Below are positions 23,066 through 34,945 of a DNA stretch of 64,000 nucleotides, piece after piece. The DNA is from Lamellibrachia satsuma (lineage: Eukaryota > Annelida > Polychaeta > Sabellida > Siboglinidae). The stretch's first letter is position 1. Every line of letters starts with the position of its first letter. The notes beneath the pieces were generated by a model. That model had not been told where the DNA came from and ran no database searches. It saw nothing but the letters and a program-made list of their open reading frames with translations. Both the position numbers and the translations under genes were made by a program. The stretch spans positions 5,176,001 to 5,240,000 of the forward strand of contig BSQZ01000030.1 of the NCBI GenBank assembly GCA_033239005.1, read 5' to 3'.

Positions 23066-23233
23066 TTGAATGGGTAGATGATCCGGTTTCTTGGTTATTA
23101 ATATTAAGCATAATTACCTCTCAAGAAACTTGAAGTTTGTTCATCCGTAACTTCTGCTGAAGAAGACTGCGAGATGCAGTCGAAATATTCAGAACAAACC
23201 TCAAGTTTCTTGAGAGGTAATTATGCTTAACAC
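23066..23233. mobile_element. 168-bp inverted-repeat insertion inside the LINE
   Basis: Flanked by 9-bp direct repeats ttcaaatca at 23057-23065 and 23234-23242, exactly where the LINE frame breaks (before it reads DQFKS, after it KSVFTNE). Inside are 39-bp inverted arms, 23104-23142 and 23192-23230, differing at one position (ttaagcataattacctctca at the outer end). A small stem-loop gactgc-gagat-gcagtc lies in the centre. The left arm is preceded by 38 bp of non-inverted sequence. Non-coding, so non-autonomous. Confidence 0.8.
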
Positions 23234-24640
23234 TTCAAATCAGTTTTCACAAATGAGCAACTTCCTATCCCAACAAAAAGCCCATCACCATTTCCCTCAA
23301 TTCAAACCCTAGAAATCGGACTAAATGGCATCATAAAACAGCTTGAAGCCCTAAACCCCAAATAAGCAAATGGACCAGATAAAATTCCTGCAAAACTACT
23401 AAAGGAAACTGCTAAAGAGATATCCTCCATAATACAGCACATTTTCCAGCAATCATACATCACTGGCAAACTCCCCCAAGCCTGGAATACAGCCCTTGTC
23501 ACGGTAATACACAAAAAAGCAATAAATGCGACCCTGCTAACTATAGACCAATATCTTTAACTTGTATTCTGTGCAAGGTGATGGAACGTATTGTCCTTAG
23601 CCACACGTGGAAACACCTCGGCGCCTACAACATTATTCTCCCTCACCAGCATGGATTCCCATCTGGACTTTCTTGTGAAACGTAGCTTGTGAAGGCAGTC
23701 CATGAATGGGCTGTCTCCATGGACAAACACCACCAAATTGACCTTATTTCTAAAGCCTTTCATTGTGTTCCCCATCAACGACAACAACACATCAGAATGC
23801 CACCTACTCACAATTACTCATAAGTCTAAAACTAGCCAGTTCACCTGCACCATCTCAAATCAGCCGATTTCTGGAGTAAATTCACATTCATACCTTGGCA
23901 TAATCATCATAGATTCTAAACTGTCCTGGACTAAACGTGTACAAACCACTGCATACAAATCTGCACAAACACTTGGCCTACTCAAATGAACACTCCATCC
24001 AGCTAAACCAAAAGTAAAGGAGGCAGCCTATAATATGTTAGTAAAACCCAAATTAGAATATGGAGCAACATCTTGGAATCCACAAACCCAGGATAACATT
24101 GACACCCTGCAGACAATACAAAGAAGGGCCGCTCGATTTGCCCTTAATGACCACCGCCGTACAACAAGCGTCACATCCCTACAACACAAACTGGGCTGGC
24201 AGACATTAGAACAGCGACGATTACAACACCAACTCACTTTCTTCTACAAAATCAAACATTACCGCGTGACTATTTCTCTACCAAAACATCTTATAGTCCC
24301 ATGCACTCGAAACAGCGATCCTGATAAATATAATTATACAAATCCTAGAGTCATAAGAGCCTGGAATCTACTCCCCACTGAAATAATAAGACTCCCCTCC
24401 ATTCACCCCTTCCAACTAGCTGTGAGCACCTTCTATCTTGCCCCTCCAGCTCACATCATTCGTCTATAATGAGGACATCTTATCTTAATCCACTTTTTAA
24501 TTGCACTATTTTGTTCAAAAATTATTATTTCCCACATTTATATGCACCTTTATCATGCGCACCAAGCACCATACTCCTATTTTAGCCCCATAAGGGGCTG
24601 TTTGGAGTAAGCGAACCACATACCAAAGTCACATATTTAA

Positions 24641-25055
24641 CTACAGCCATCCACCGGAAAGTGTCCACAACTACAAAACGTGCAGGGGTAAAGCCCCCAC
24701 GTGGCTCCACTGTCAACGCTATATCGTTACTCTTTTGATGATATATTTTTGTAGGTCTATGTCATTATAGAAAATGTAACGATATAGTTAATATATATTC
24801 AAACTACCTCATTTGATGTTTTTTAATGAACAAAAATATGTAGAATTTTCTACATTTCAACTTTCTTGCGCGTGAGGGTGTCTTTTAAATCAGTCGACAT
24901 TCTAATTCTAGTTGTTTCCAGCAATCGGCAACGTTCTATTAACTAACTAGATGGTATGTTGTGGTTACTACAGTTGTCTGGTGCTTCGAGGTCTCATTCA
25001 ACTAGCCAGCCTTTTTCAAAACATTACCGCCAAACCGACCTTTATATACTGGCAC
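24641..25055. other. Unassigned DNA between LINE and 15-bp array
   Basis: AT-rich, includes atatatt-type stretches; no coding or repeat structure recognised. The array begins abruptly after ctttatatactggcactgag. Confidence 0.5.
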
Positions 25056-28000
25056 TGAGGGTGGTCACTGCCAGGGTGGTCACTACCAGGGTGGTCACTG
25101 CCAGTGTGGTCACTACCAGGGTGGTCACTGCCAGTGTGGGTACTGCCAGGATGGTCACTGTCAGGGTGGTCACTGCCAGCGTGGTCACTACCAGGGTGGT
25201 CACTGCCAGTGTGGTCACTACCAGGGTGGTCACTGCCAGGGTGGTCACTGTCAGGGTGGTCACTGCCAGGGTGGTCACTGCCAGTGTGGTCACTGCCAGG
25301 GTGGTCACTGCCAGGGTGGTCACTGTCAGGGTGGTCACTGCCAGGGTGGTCACTACTAGGGTGGTCACTGCCAGGGTGGTCACTACCAGGGTGGTCACTG
25401 TCAGGGTGGTCACTGCCAGGGTGGTCACTGTCAGGGTGGTCACTGCCAGTGTGGTCACTGCCAGGGTGGTCACTGTCAGGGTGGTCACTGTCAGGGTGGT
25501 CACTGTCAGGGTGGTCACTGCCAGTGTGGTCACTGCCAGGGTGGTCACTGTTAGGGTGGTCACTGTCAGGGTGGTCACTGCCAGTGTGGTCACTGCCAGT
25601 GTGGTCACTGCCAGGGTGGTCACTGTCAGGGTGGTCACTGCCAGGGTGGTCACTACCAGGGTGGTCACTACCAGGGTGGTCACTGCCAGTGTGGTCACTA
25701 CCAGGGTGGTCACTGCCAGTGTGGTCACTGTCAGGGTGGTCACTGCCAGTGTGGTCACTGCCAGTGTGGTCACTGCCAGGGTGGTCACTGCCAGTGTGGT
25801 CACTACCAGGGTGGTCACTCCCAGGGTGGTCACTGGAAGGGTGGTCACTGCCAGGGTGGTCACTGCCAGGGTGGTCACTGCCAGGGTGGTCACTGCCAGG
25901 GTGGTCACTGCCAGGGTGGTCACTGCCAGGGTGGTCACTGCCAGGGTGGTCACTGCCAGGGTGGTCACTGCCAGGGTGGTCACTGCCAGGGTGGTCACTG
26001 GAAGGGTGGTCACTACCAGGGTGGTCACTGCTAGGGTGGTCACTGCCAGGGTGGTCACTGCCAGGGTGGTCACTGCCAGGGTGGTCACTGCAAGGGTGGT
26101 CACTGCAAGGGTGGTCACTGCCAGGGTGGTCACTGCAGGGTGATCATTGCCAGGGTGGTCACTGCCAGGGTGGTCACTCCCAGGGTGGTCACTGGAAGGG
26201 TAGTCACTACCAGGGTGGTCACTGCCACGGTGGTCACTGCAATGGTGGTCACTGCCAGGGTGGTCACTGCCAGGGTGATCACTGCCAGGGTGGTCACTGC
26301 CAGGGTGGTCACTGCCAGGGTGATCACTGCCAGGGTGGTCACTGCAAGGGTGGTCACTGCCAGGGTGGTCAATGCAAGGGTGGACACTGCAAGGGTGATC
26401 ACTGCCAGGGTGGTCAGTGCAAGGGTGGTCACTGCCAGGGTGGTCACTGCCAGGGTGGTCACTGCAATGGTGGTCACTGCCAGGGTGTTCACTGCCATAG
26501 TGGTCACTGCCAGGGTGGTCACTGCCAGGGTGGTCACTGCCAGGGTGATCACTGCCAGTGTGGTCACTGCAAGGGTGGTCACTACCAGGGTGATCACTGC
26601 CAGGGTGGTCACTGCCAGGGTGGTCACTGCCAGGGTGATCACTGCCAGGGTGGTCACTGCAAGGGTGGACACTGCAAGGGTGATCACTGCCAGGGTGTTC
26701 ACTGCCAGGGTGGTCACTGCCAGGGTGATCACTGCCAGGGTGGTCACTGCCAGGGTGGTCACTGCCAGGGTGATCACTGCCACGGTGGTCACTGCAAGGG
26801 TGGACACTGCAAGGGTGATCACTGCCAGGGTGTTCACTGCCAGGGTGATCACTGCCAGGGTGGTCACTGCAAGGGTGGTCACTGCCAGGGTGGTCACTGC
26901 CAGGGTGGTCACTGCAAGGGTGGACACTGCAAGGGTGATCACTGCCAGGGTGGTCACTGCCAGGGTGATCACTGCCAGGGTGGTCACTGCCAGGGTGGTC
27001 ACTGCCAGGGTGATCACTGCCAGGGTGATCACTGCCAGGGTGGTCACTGCAAGGGTGGTCACTGCAAGGGTGGTCACTGCAAGGGTGGTCACTGCCAGGG
27101 TGGTCACTGCCAGGGTGGTCACTGCAAGGGTGGTCACTGCCAGGGTGGTCACTGCCAGGGTGGTCACTGCCAGGGTGGTCACTGCCAGGGTGGTCACTGC
27201 CAGGGTGGTCACTGCCAGGGTGGTCACTGCCAGGGTGGTCACTGCCAGGGTGGTCACTGCAAGGGTGGTCACTGCCAGGGTGGTCACTGCAGGGTGATCA
27301 CTGCCAGGGTGGTCACTGCCAGGGTGGTCACTCCCAGGGTGGTCACTCCCAGGGTGGTCACTAGAAGGGTAGTCACTACCAGGGTGGTCACTGCCATGGT
27401 GGTCACTGCAATGGTGGTCACTGCCAGGGTGGTCACTGCCAGGATGGTCACTGCAAGGGTGGACACTGCAAGGGTGATCACTGCCAGGGTGGTCACAGCC
27501 AGGGTGGTCACTGCCAGGGTGATCACTGCCAGGGTGGTCACTGCCAGGGTGTTCACTGCCAGGGTGATCACTGCAAGGGTGGTCACTGCCAGGGTGGTCA
27601 CTGCCAGGGTGGTCACTGCAAGGGTGGACACTGCAAGGGTGATCACTGCCAGGGTGTTCACTGCCAGGGTGGTCACTGCCAGGGTGATCACTGCCAGGGT
27701 GGTCACTGCCAGGGTGGTCACTGCCAGGGTGATCACTGCCAGGGTGGTCACTGCAAGGGTGGTCACTGCCAGGGTGGTCACTGCAAGGGTGGACACTGCA
27801 AGGGTGATCACTGCCAGGGTGGTCACTGCCAGGGTGGTCACTGCAAGGGTGGTCACTGCAAGGGTGGTCACTGCAAGGGTGGTCACTGCCAGGGTGGTCA
27901 CTGCCAGGGTGGTCACTGCAAGGGTGGTCACTGCCAGGGTGGTCACTGCCAGGGTGGTCACTGCAAGGGTGGTCACTGCCAGGGTGGTCACTGCCAGGGT

Positions 28001-28690
28001 GGTCACTGCCAGGGTGGTCACTGCCAGGGTGATTACTGCCAGGGTGGTCACTGCAAGGGTGGACACTGCAAGGGTGTTCACTGCCAGGGTGGTCACTGCC
28101 AGGGTGATCACTGCCAGGGTGGTCACTGCCAGGGTGGTCACTGCCAGGGTGGTCACTGCCAGGGTGGTCACTGCAAGGGTGGACACTGCAAGGGTGATCA
28201 CTGCCAGGGTGTTCACTGCCAGGGTGGTCACTGCCAGGGTGGTCACTGCAAGGGTGGTCACTGCCAGGGTGATCACTGCTAGGGTGGTCACTGCCAGGGT
28301 GGTCACTGCCAGGGTGATCACTGCAAGGGTGGTCACTGCCAGGGTGGTCACTGCCAGGGTGGTCACTGCAAGGGTGGACACTGCAAGGGTGATCACTGCC
28401 AGGGTGTTCACTGCCAGGGTGGTCACTGCCAGGGTGATCACTGCCAGGGTGGTCACTGCCAGGGTGATCACTGCCAGGGTGGTCACTGCAAGGGTGGTCA
28501 CTGCCAGGGTGGTCACTGCAAGGGTGGTCACTGCAAGGGTGGTCACTGCAAGGGTTGTCACTGCCAGGGTGGTCACTGCCAGGGTGGTCACTGCAAGGGT
28601 GGTCACTGCCAGGGTGGTCACTGCCAAGGTGGTCACTGCCAGGGTGGTCACTACCAGGGTGGTCACTGCCAGGGTGGTCACTACCAAGGT
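25056..28690 (+). repeat. 15-bp minisatellite, ~242 copies, with higher-order structure
   Basis: Unit ggtggtcactgccag. Five of six frames are stop-free, giving ORFs up to 1210 codons that are artefacts. The left part (to 26130) is rich in tgtcag and ctaccag variants; from 26130 variants gatcac, gttcac, ggacac and tgcaag appear in recurring orders. A 14-bp unit (cactgcagggtgatca region) occurs at 26131 and again at 27285, each followed by the same run of rare variants (ctcccag, gaagggtagtcactaccag, ccatgg/ccacgg, caatgg), indicating an internal duplication of about 1,154 bp. Confidence 0.98.
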
Positions 28691-28822
28691 GCATGTCGTC
28701 CTCAATGGTTCTTTTACGTCCCCAATAATTAATTGAGACGAGACCGACATTAACGCGATCATCCGAGTCAAGAGAGATACACAGTCTCCAATGTTGAGAG
28801 CCAGGTTTTTACACCAAACATG

Positions 28823-29216
28823 CCCTCGCCCTTCCTCGTCCATATACTTCCCACATATACTCTCCTCCCAACCTCCGTCCACCCTCCCCCAACAAATATG
28901 ACACATCCTTACTTACCCGGGTCATTCACCTCGCCCTTCCTCGTCCATATACTTCCCACATATACTCTCCTCCCAACCTCCGTCCACACTCCCCCAACAA
29001 ATATGACACATCCTTACTTACCCGGGTCATTCACCTCGCCCTTCCTCGTCCATATACTTCCCACATATACTCTCCTCCCAACCTCCGTCCACCCTCCCCC
29101 AACAAATATGACACATCCTTACTTACCCGGGTCATTCACCCCGCCCTTCCTCGTCCATATACTTCCCACATATACTCTCCTCCCAACCTCCGTCCACCCT
29201 CCCCCAACAAATATGA
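28823..29216 (+). repeat. 105-bp C-rich minisatellite, ~3.7 copies
   Basis: Near-identical 105-bp units starting at about 28826, 28931, 29036 and 29141, containing cttcctcgtccatatacttc and caaatatgacacatcc. The last unit ends caaatatgacgcggcat, which recurs at 30951-30965 after another C-rich tract. Strong C over G bias. Confidence 0.96.
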
Positions 29217-29371
29217 CGCGGCATCGAGCCAAGTTAAGTCGCCGTCAGATGACGATTGTATAGATTTCAGAAGCTGCTGCTGTAGTAGCAATATTAATGC
29301 TATCAACATTTATGTACCGTGTGAAAAGTCCGTGCTATAAGGTTATCCGTGTAAATTCAACAACGCAGAGA

Positions 29372-29387
29372 CCGCCAGAGGGCGGCA
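29372..29387 (+). promoter_or_regulatory. CTCF-like motif
   Basis: ccgccagagggcggca fits the CTCF core CCASYAGRKGGCRS with one departure (G for A at the third base) and is also a small palindrome (ccgcc-agag-ggcgg). Motif match only; binding is inference. Confidence 0.3.
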
Positions 29388-29439
29388 TAGTTGTTCAGTA
29401 GACATCGATAAACGAACGATACGACCATCCCTCGGGAGA

Positions 29440-30289
29440 CGGCGTTAGACTCAGCAGAGGTATCACGTCTGTCACGTAAATTGAATACACCAAATTACAG
29501 CTGTTGAGGTCAGACCTCAGTGCATTTGTTGCCATGTCTACGCTTTGTCTGATTATGATAAAACTAGACCATCCAAAATTGAGAAAAAGAAATCACAGCC
29601 ACCGCCATCGTGTATATTCTGGACAAGTTTTTCGGAAATATCACCAGCAAAATACTGCGCAACTTCGAATCCACTACAACATCTCACTACCAAAAGTGCG
29701 ACATTTAGAAAGTTCCAACCTTGCTGCCTGAATATAGTTACTTCTTGGTAAATACAATAATAATAGAAATCAACTATGTTGTGTATTGTTGTCCGTGTTA
29801 TAGGGTTATCCCTGTAGATTCCACAAGGCATACACCGCCAGAGGGCAGCATAGTTGTTCAGTAGATCTGTTGTTCTTGCTCTGCCGCATCTGGTGATCTT
29901 ATCTTTGCATACTCAATTAACGTCCATTATCTGACGGATCGTGTCTAGATCTTATGTTACAAGTTATTGCTCGGGTTCCCTGATGTATCTCACAGCGAGA
30001 CATGTCCCAGCGTGTCACGTTTGTAGACATTTTATATAATACATAAGTGTCAACATCTGATCATGGAAAAGCGGGAAATTATGTGCCAACGTAAAATCGG
30101 GACATACCCGGGAAAAGCGGGAAACACCCTCTTCCGCTGAACTTTCGTCAATATTTAACTGACTGAAATGTTTTCTACGGCCCACCATTTTGATTCGCCG
30201 TCCTCGTTTGCGGTGCCCACGTGACACTAGACAAGGTGAAATTACCTGAGACAAGATAAACAAAACGTGCCTCAAGCGGCCTCGCATAC
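29440..30289 (+). repeat. Dispersed repeat family 1, copy at 29.4-30.3 kb
   Basis: 29450-29650 and 29790-30170 match 55190-55390 and 55430-55795 at high identity by eye: shared landmarks include gaggtcagacctca, tctgattatgataaaactag, catagttgttcagtaga, ggatcgtgtctagatcttat and gggaaacaccctcttccgct. It is non-coding; the short ORFs within have no domain. It extends to 30290 with sequence also seen at 14430-14560. Class of element unknown. Confidence 0.85.
29835..29850 (+). promoter_or_regulatory. CTCF-like motif in dispersed repeat
   Basis: ccgccagagggcagca, one mismatch to the CTCF core consensus; conserved at the same place in the copy at 55466. Confidence 0.35.
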
Positions 30290-30336
<47 letters not shown>

Positions 30337-30357
30337 GCACGCACGCACGCAGGCACG

Positions 30358-30397
<40 letters not shown>

Positions 30398-30418
30398 TGT
30401 GTGTGTGTGCGCGGCGTT
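30290..30418. repeat. (CA)n-(CGCA)n then (CGTG)n-(GT)n palindromic microsatellite
   Basis: A run of ca and cgca repeats (30290-30352) meets its own reverse complement (cgtg and gt repeats, 30355-30418) at a central gcacgtgc. Alternating purine-pyrimidine throughout, with Z-DNA and cruciform potential. Confidence 0.93.
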
Positions 30419-31289
30419 TGTGTCTTCTTCCAATTTACGAGTTCTCCCTTTCTTCACGGTGTCCACGCTCCAGCCTCAGTCCTTCCAGCTTCAGCCTTCC
30501 GTCCACCCTCTCTCCTATACCCCTCTCTCCCATCCTGCACAGTCCTCCCTCTCTCCCTCTCCCTCTCCTCCCTCAAATATCAAACCCACCAACAGATCTC
30601 CACCTTCCCTTCTCACTCCTCCCCGCGTCATTTCGGTACACGGCTACTACACGATGCACTCTGTATTAATGAATCATTTAAACAAGGAATTATAAGTTAT
30701 ATTGTTTCTCTTCCATTGTCTTCGTTGATATATGAACTGTATCATTTGTATATTAACTTGATCACGAAGACAATAACATCATTATCATTATCTCCCCTCC
30801 GTGCTCCGTCTTTCCTTCCTCCACCATCTGCCCTCTCTCTGCTGCCAGTCCTCCATGCGTCGTGTTTACTTTCCTCCCCTTCTGTACCCCCATCACCGCC
30901 CCTTTCTTGCACTCCTCCCTACCTCAATCTGCACTCCCCTTTCCCAGCCAAATATGACGCGGCATTATTTTTACTGCGCTACGGAAGTAAAAATGTGATT
31001 TCAAATAATTATGTGCCCACAACAGAGCCTCCCTCCCTCCCACCCCTCACTCTCCCCTCCACCCCTCTCTCCCTCCCCTCCCACCTCTCTCTCTCTCTCT
31101 CTTTTCTCTTCCCTCCTCTCCCCTTTCTCACTCACTCACTCACTCTCTCCCCCTCTCACTTCCTCCCCCTCCATCTCTCTCTCTCTGTATCCTTCTCTCT
31201 CTCTCTCTCCCTCTCACTCTCCCTGTCTCCCATCCCCTCTCCCTTTCTCCCCTCTCCTTGTCTCCCCTTCTACCTCACTTCTTCTCTCA

Positions 31290-31320
<31 letters not shown>

Positions 31321-31477
31321 TCTCCTTATTTCCCTCTCTACCCCCCTCTCTCTCACCCTCTCACTCTCCCTGTCTCCCACCCCCCTAATCTCTCTCCCCT
31401 CTCCTTGTCTCCACCTTCTATCTCACTTCTTCTCTTACTCTCTCTCACTCTCTTCCTCTTTATTCTCTCTTCCTCTT

Positions 31478-31522
<45 letters not shown>

Positions 31523-31534
31523 TTCCCTTCTCTT

Positions 31535-31590
<56 letters not shown>

Positions 31591-31740
31591 CCTCTCCTTA
31601 TTTCCCTCTCTACCACCTCTCTCTATCGCTCTCTCTCCCTCTCTCTCCCCCGTCTCTCTCTCTCCGTCTCACCCTCTCTTTCCCCCTGTCTCATCCCTCT
31701 CTTTCTCTTTCCCCAACGCTTTGTCTCTCTCCCCCCGCGC
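30419..31740 (+). repeat. Polypyrimidine-rich tract
   Basis: C+T-rich plus strand, becoming almost pure ctctctct with ccct interruptions at 31025-31735. A 468-codon plus ORF of Ser/Leu/Pro is an artefact of the CT composition. The segment around 31141-31290 is closely repeated at 37461-37600 (ccccctctcacttcctcccc), so the tract itself has been duplicated. 30660-30790 is a short AT-rich gap. Confidence 0.9.
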
Positions 31741-32400
31741 AAGTTTTTGTATAATTTATATAACCTGTTGATCGGGTGTGGCTCTAGACACTCCTTGAGC
31801 ATGCGTGTGAATGCTTGTTCGTGCGTGATCTTGTCCGCGAATGAACTACGGGTTTGGCGGTCTTTAATTACAGATTAGCATTGATGCGACCGGCGCAGCT
31901 ATTTGATGTCCTATGGTTGGTAGATAGCGATCGAGTCGTCCCGGTATATTACATGCAACAATTGACTATAATACAACCGTTGTCTGGTTAATACCCAGAC
32001 ACATGCGTATATGTTATTAAGGTGTATTTGTGGAGCCGTACTATTGAATACAACGATGAGTAAACGATAAATATAGCAGCAGTATTGTTCGTCTGCGTAT
32101 GAAGCTACAATAGATGATTAGTAGGAAACCAGGCAGCAGCTTCAATGGTCGAAAAACAGACGTCAATATTGGGAAAGACGGCGGTCATCGGATACGTATA
32201 ACGCGTCAACTGATCACGTGACCGCAATCGATTAACAACTGGGGGTTTGCTAGTAATTTCCCAACAACGCCGCTTGGCGGGACACCAATATTCGTGTAAA
32301 CTTTGATACGACCCCTCTACCTCGTTTTGGACTAAGCTTTGGACAGCGGCCCTAGTAACGAGAGATGCGCTATTAATTGTCACTCAGCTATTGCAAGTCA
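31741..32400 (+). repeat. Dispersed repeat segment related to 56.0-56.7 and 61.8-62.0 kb
   Basis: 31780-31905 (gacactcc, gtttggcggtctttaattac, gcgaccggcgc) resembles 56575-56690; 32235-32285 (ttaacaactgggggtttgct, ttcccaacaacgccgctt) is almost identical to 56008-56058; 31960-32180 is a diverged relative of 61850-62060 (attaaggtgta, ggaa-ccaggca). Non-coding. Confidence 0.65.
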
Positions 32401-33235
32401 ACCTGAGAAGACGTATTGCAGCCAGATCTGTCAGCCTACGCGCGACGTAACAGTTAAGACGAATTGTGCCTACTCGTACGGTAGGTCTACTTCACTAGTT
32501 TATTGAGTTTACTGGTTTATTGAAAGTGTTGCTGTCGTGGAGAACATTATTGATAACTTGGAGAGTAAATGTACAACTACTGCTGCTAATAAGAACAATA
32601 ATAATAAGAAGAACAAAAACGATACTACTACTACTAACTAATAATGATAATAATAATAGAGAACTCGACATTGAAGTGGTACATCCATCAGGTGCTAGTC
32701 AGGGTCACCATGGCAACACGTCACTACAATTACTAACAATCTAGTCTCGTAGCTTTAGTTTTTTGTACTATGTTACCAGAGGAGTGTGAATTAAATGGGA
32801 TGTTTTTAATTAAACATTACTACCTGGAATAAATTAGGCCTGTGGCGGCCTATAGTGTGTGACATCTATGTACATCTGAGCCAGAAAGACTGCTTACATA
32901 TATATATTCACACTCCTGCTGGTTGTTAGTTTCACATGTGGAAACCAGGCGGTGGTACATATCAAGACATCCCTCTTGATGTAACATCAACATGTGACAT
33001 AGTGCATTGTGTGAACAATACTAACATGAATAAGATCGCTGCAATGCAGCAGCACTGCACGTGTGTTACTTGGCCTTGTTGTCAAAACGTGTAATGTTTA
33101 CTTACGACAACGCATCGACACCAAAGGTTCATCAAAGCCGAGTGTTTTCAGTGGCGAACAAGGTGCGTATTGTACGTATCGGTTGATTGAGAATATTGTT
33201 AACGTGTTGTGCAGAAATGAATTGGTTAGTTTGTA
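32401..33235. other. Unassigned DNA
   Basis: Includes an A/T-rich imperfect AAT/ATA stretch at 32580-32660. No recognised gene or tandem array. Confidence 0.5.
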
Positions 33236-33870
33236 CAACAGTGTACAAAATGGCCCGCTCGACAATCAATTATGTAGACATTGAAAGAGTATATCAAACC
33301 ACATTTCTCAGTATTATAATCGATGATAGGCTTTCTTGGAAAGCACACATTCAATCGGTTAAATCTAAACTAACAAAAACAGTATCGATAATTGACCGAT
33401 CACGACGCCTTATAAATGTCTCGTCACGTGTCACGTGATACTTTTCACTTGTTATGTTTTACGTCGATTATTGTTCCAAGATTTCTGGTAGCACGTATCG
33501 TTCTAATTTGAAATCTATATATTATTTGCAAAAGAGAGCGATGCGAATTGTACATAGAACAAATATCGTTATCACAAATATCTTATTTATTAACCTTAAC
33601 GTTATAAAGTGTTTTCATTACGTCGAATATAAGACAGCTATCTTAATGTTCAAGGTGAAACATCAACAACTACCGACTAGTGTTCTAATGTCTTTGTCAT
33701 TCTACAGATGATAATTATTGTTACATTACAATATAGAGAGGTAATATAAAACAAATCTATGCTCGTACAACAATGAAGGCTCTGTGTATATCTACACTTG
33801 TCGTAAAGCTTTGGAATATTTTATCTGCAAGCCAGAGAAATTGTCATAGTATTTCCTGGTTTATTTTTTA
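33236..33870 (+). pseudogene. LINE RT C-terminal fragment
   Basis: 33262-33420 reads VDIERVYQTTFLSIIIDD then RLSWKAHIQSV, the segment following the RT core in jockey/CR1-type elements; after a frameshift near 33440 it continues FYVDYCSKISGSTYRSNLKS, YYLQKRAMRIV (33454-33560) and a segment ending MFKVKHQQLPTSV. Later residues to about 33870 fit the C-terminus with further shifts. No catalytic motifs remain. It resembles the fragment at 1207-2200 in motif order. Confidence 0.8.
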
Positions 33871-34439
33871 AAGAATCACATGTAATTGACAGAAATATGA
33901 TATAAGGGTGCATTGCACTTTCACTATTTTTAGGTAGTTATACCTATCATTTCTAACAGCGAAGGTTGATAATCAGTCATTTTGGTGTGAATCACCCCGT
34001 CAGTAACGGTAAAAAAAATTGCATTAAAAGGGGGCGGACTCGGCACCTTAACGACGTCATGGGAACATAGCAAAGTGTTTTGGTCATTTTTATTTCTGCA
34101 GTTAACAACATTTCATGTCTGTATTTAAAAAATATAGAAGCTATTTTTCTTTCTAAAACCAAATAAAAACAATGTTGTTTTGTTATGCAAATAGTGGAAT
34201 CCGTATATATACAAATGCATAAACATAATGATAATTATAATAAGGATAAGAGATTATTTCAGACAATGAACAATATGTTCATATAAAACAAATGTATCTG
34301 TTGATGATATAGGAAGATTTATTAAGATGGATGGTTTTAATTTGTGGTGACAAAGTCGATTATACAAACATATTTCTATTTACGGCACTTTTGTTGTTTG
34401 CTATGTCAATATTATTATTTTATTCAAAATAACTTCTCA
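33871..34439. other. Unassigned AT-rich DNA
   Basis: No coding or repeat structure recognised. Confidence 0.5.
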
Positions 34440-34845
34440 TTCCGAGTCCGGCGTCCTTGTCCGGCGTCCTTTTCCGGCGTCCGGCGTCCTTGTCCGGCGT
34501 CCTTGTCCGGCGGCCGAGTCCGACGTCCTTGTCCGGCGGCCGAGACCGGCGTCCTTGTCCGGCGTCCTTGTCCGGCGGCCGAGTCCGGCGTCCTTGTCCG
34601 GCGTCCTTGTCCGGCGACCGAGTCCGGCGTCCTTGTCCGGCGGCCGAGTCCGGCGTCCTTGTCCGGCGGCCGAGTCCGGCGTCCTTGTCCGGCGTCCTTG
34701 TCCGGCGACCGAGTCCGACCGAGTCCGGCGTCCTTGTCCGGCGGCCGAGTCCGGCGTCCTTGTCCGGCGGCCGAGTCCGGCGTCCTTGTCCGGCGGCCGA
34801 GTCCGGCGTCCTTGTCCGGCGGCCGAGTCCGGCGGCTGAATCCGG
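34440..34845 (+). repeat. 13-bp GC-rich minisatellite in 26-bp dimers, ~31 units
   Basis: Alternating tccggcgtccttg and tccggcggccgag units. Very CpG-rich, in contrast to AT-rich surroundings. ORFs on both strands are artefacts. A small relict with the same units occurs at 35588-35625 on the far side of a LINE fragment. Confidence 0.96.
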
Positions 34846-34945
34846 GTTTCAAACCCTCACGGTCGAGGGCCGTCTCCACGGTGACAACCATTCACAAACC
34901 CCTCCCTGTTTCTCCTCTCTCCATATCTATATACAAAGTGGGTAG

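Larger units (their letters stand above)
18660..24640 (+). pseudogene. LINE retrotransposon (APE endonuclease + RT), expanded and broken
   Basis: Endonuclease part: INSTNPDIILLVETKLDSSI (catalytic Glu, about 18700), ILAGDLNLPDIDWDKN (about 19045-19090), then a segment with DSGNILDLVLTSNPSLSS and the TSDHKAIIFDI His motif (19150-19280). The EN-RT linker follows and becomes a 36-bp array at 19492. After the array the linker continues (TKSCNCNIKNIIGES, then WSFIRQNK, 22930-23030), a 168-bp insertion lies at 23066, and RT sequence resumes (NGIIKQLEALNP, GPDKIPAKLL, 23320-23400). The RT core including the YADD box is deleted near 23780, and the C-terminal domain follows (LEYGATSWNPQTQDNIDTLQ to about 24470). 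Many stops. Beyond 24470 is a probable 3' UTR. Confidence 0.85.

Noticed and set aside
23153..23186. Hammerhead ribozyme in the 168-bp insertion
   Set aside because: ctgaaga, a stem gactgc/gcagtc and gaaa are present in the right order, but an unpaired A separates the core from stem II, and I cannot identify stems I and III. At most hammerhead-like.
25104..28736. A 1,210-codon plus ORF and 363-854-codon minus ORFs
   Set aside because: They are translations of the 15-bp minisatellite, whose unit lacks stops in five of six frames; the sequence changes frame freely at indels and no domain is present.
30365..31771. 468-codon Ser/Leu/Pro ORF
   Set aside because: Simply the CT-rich tract, in which stops cannot occur.
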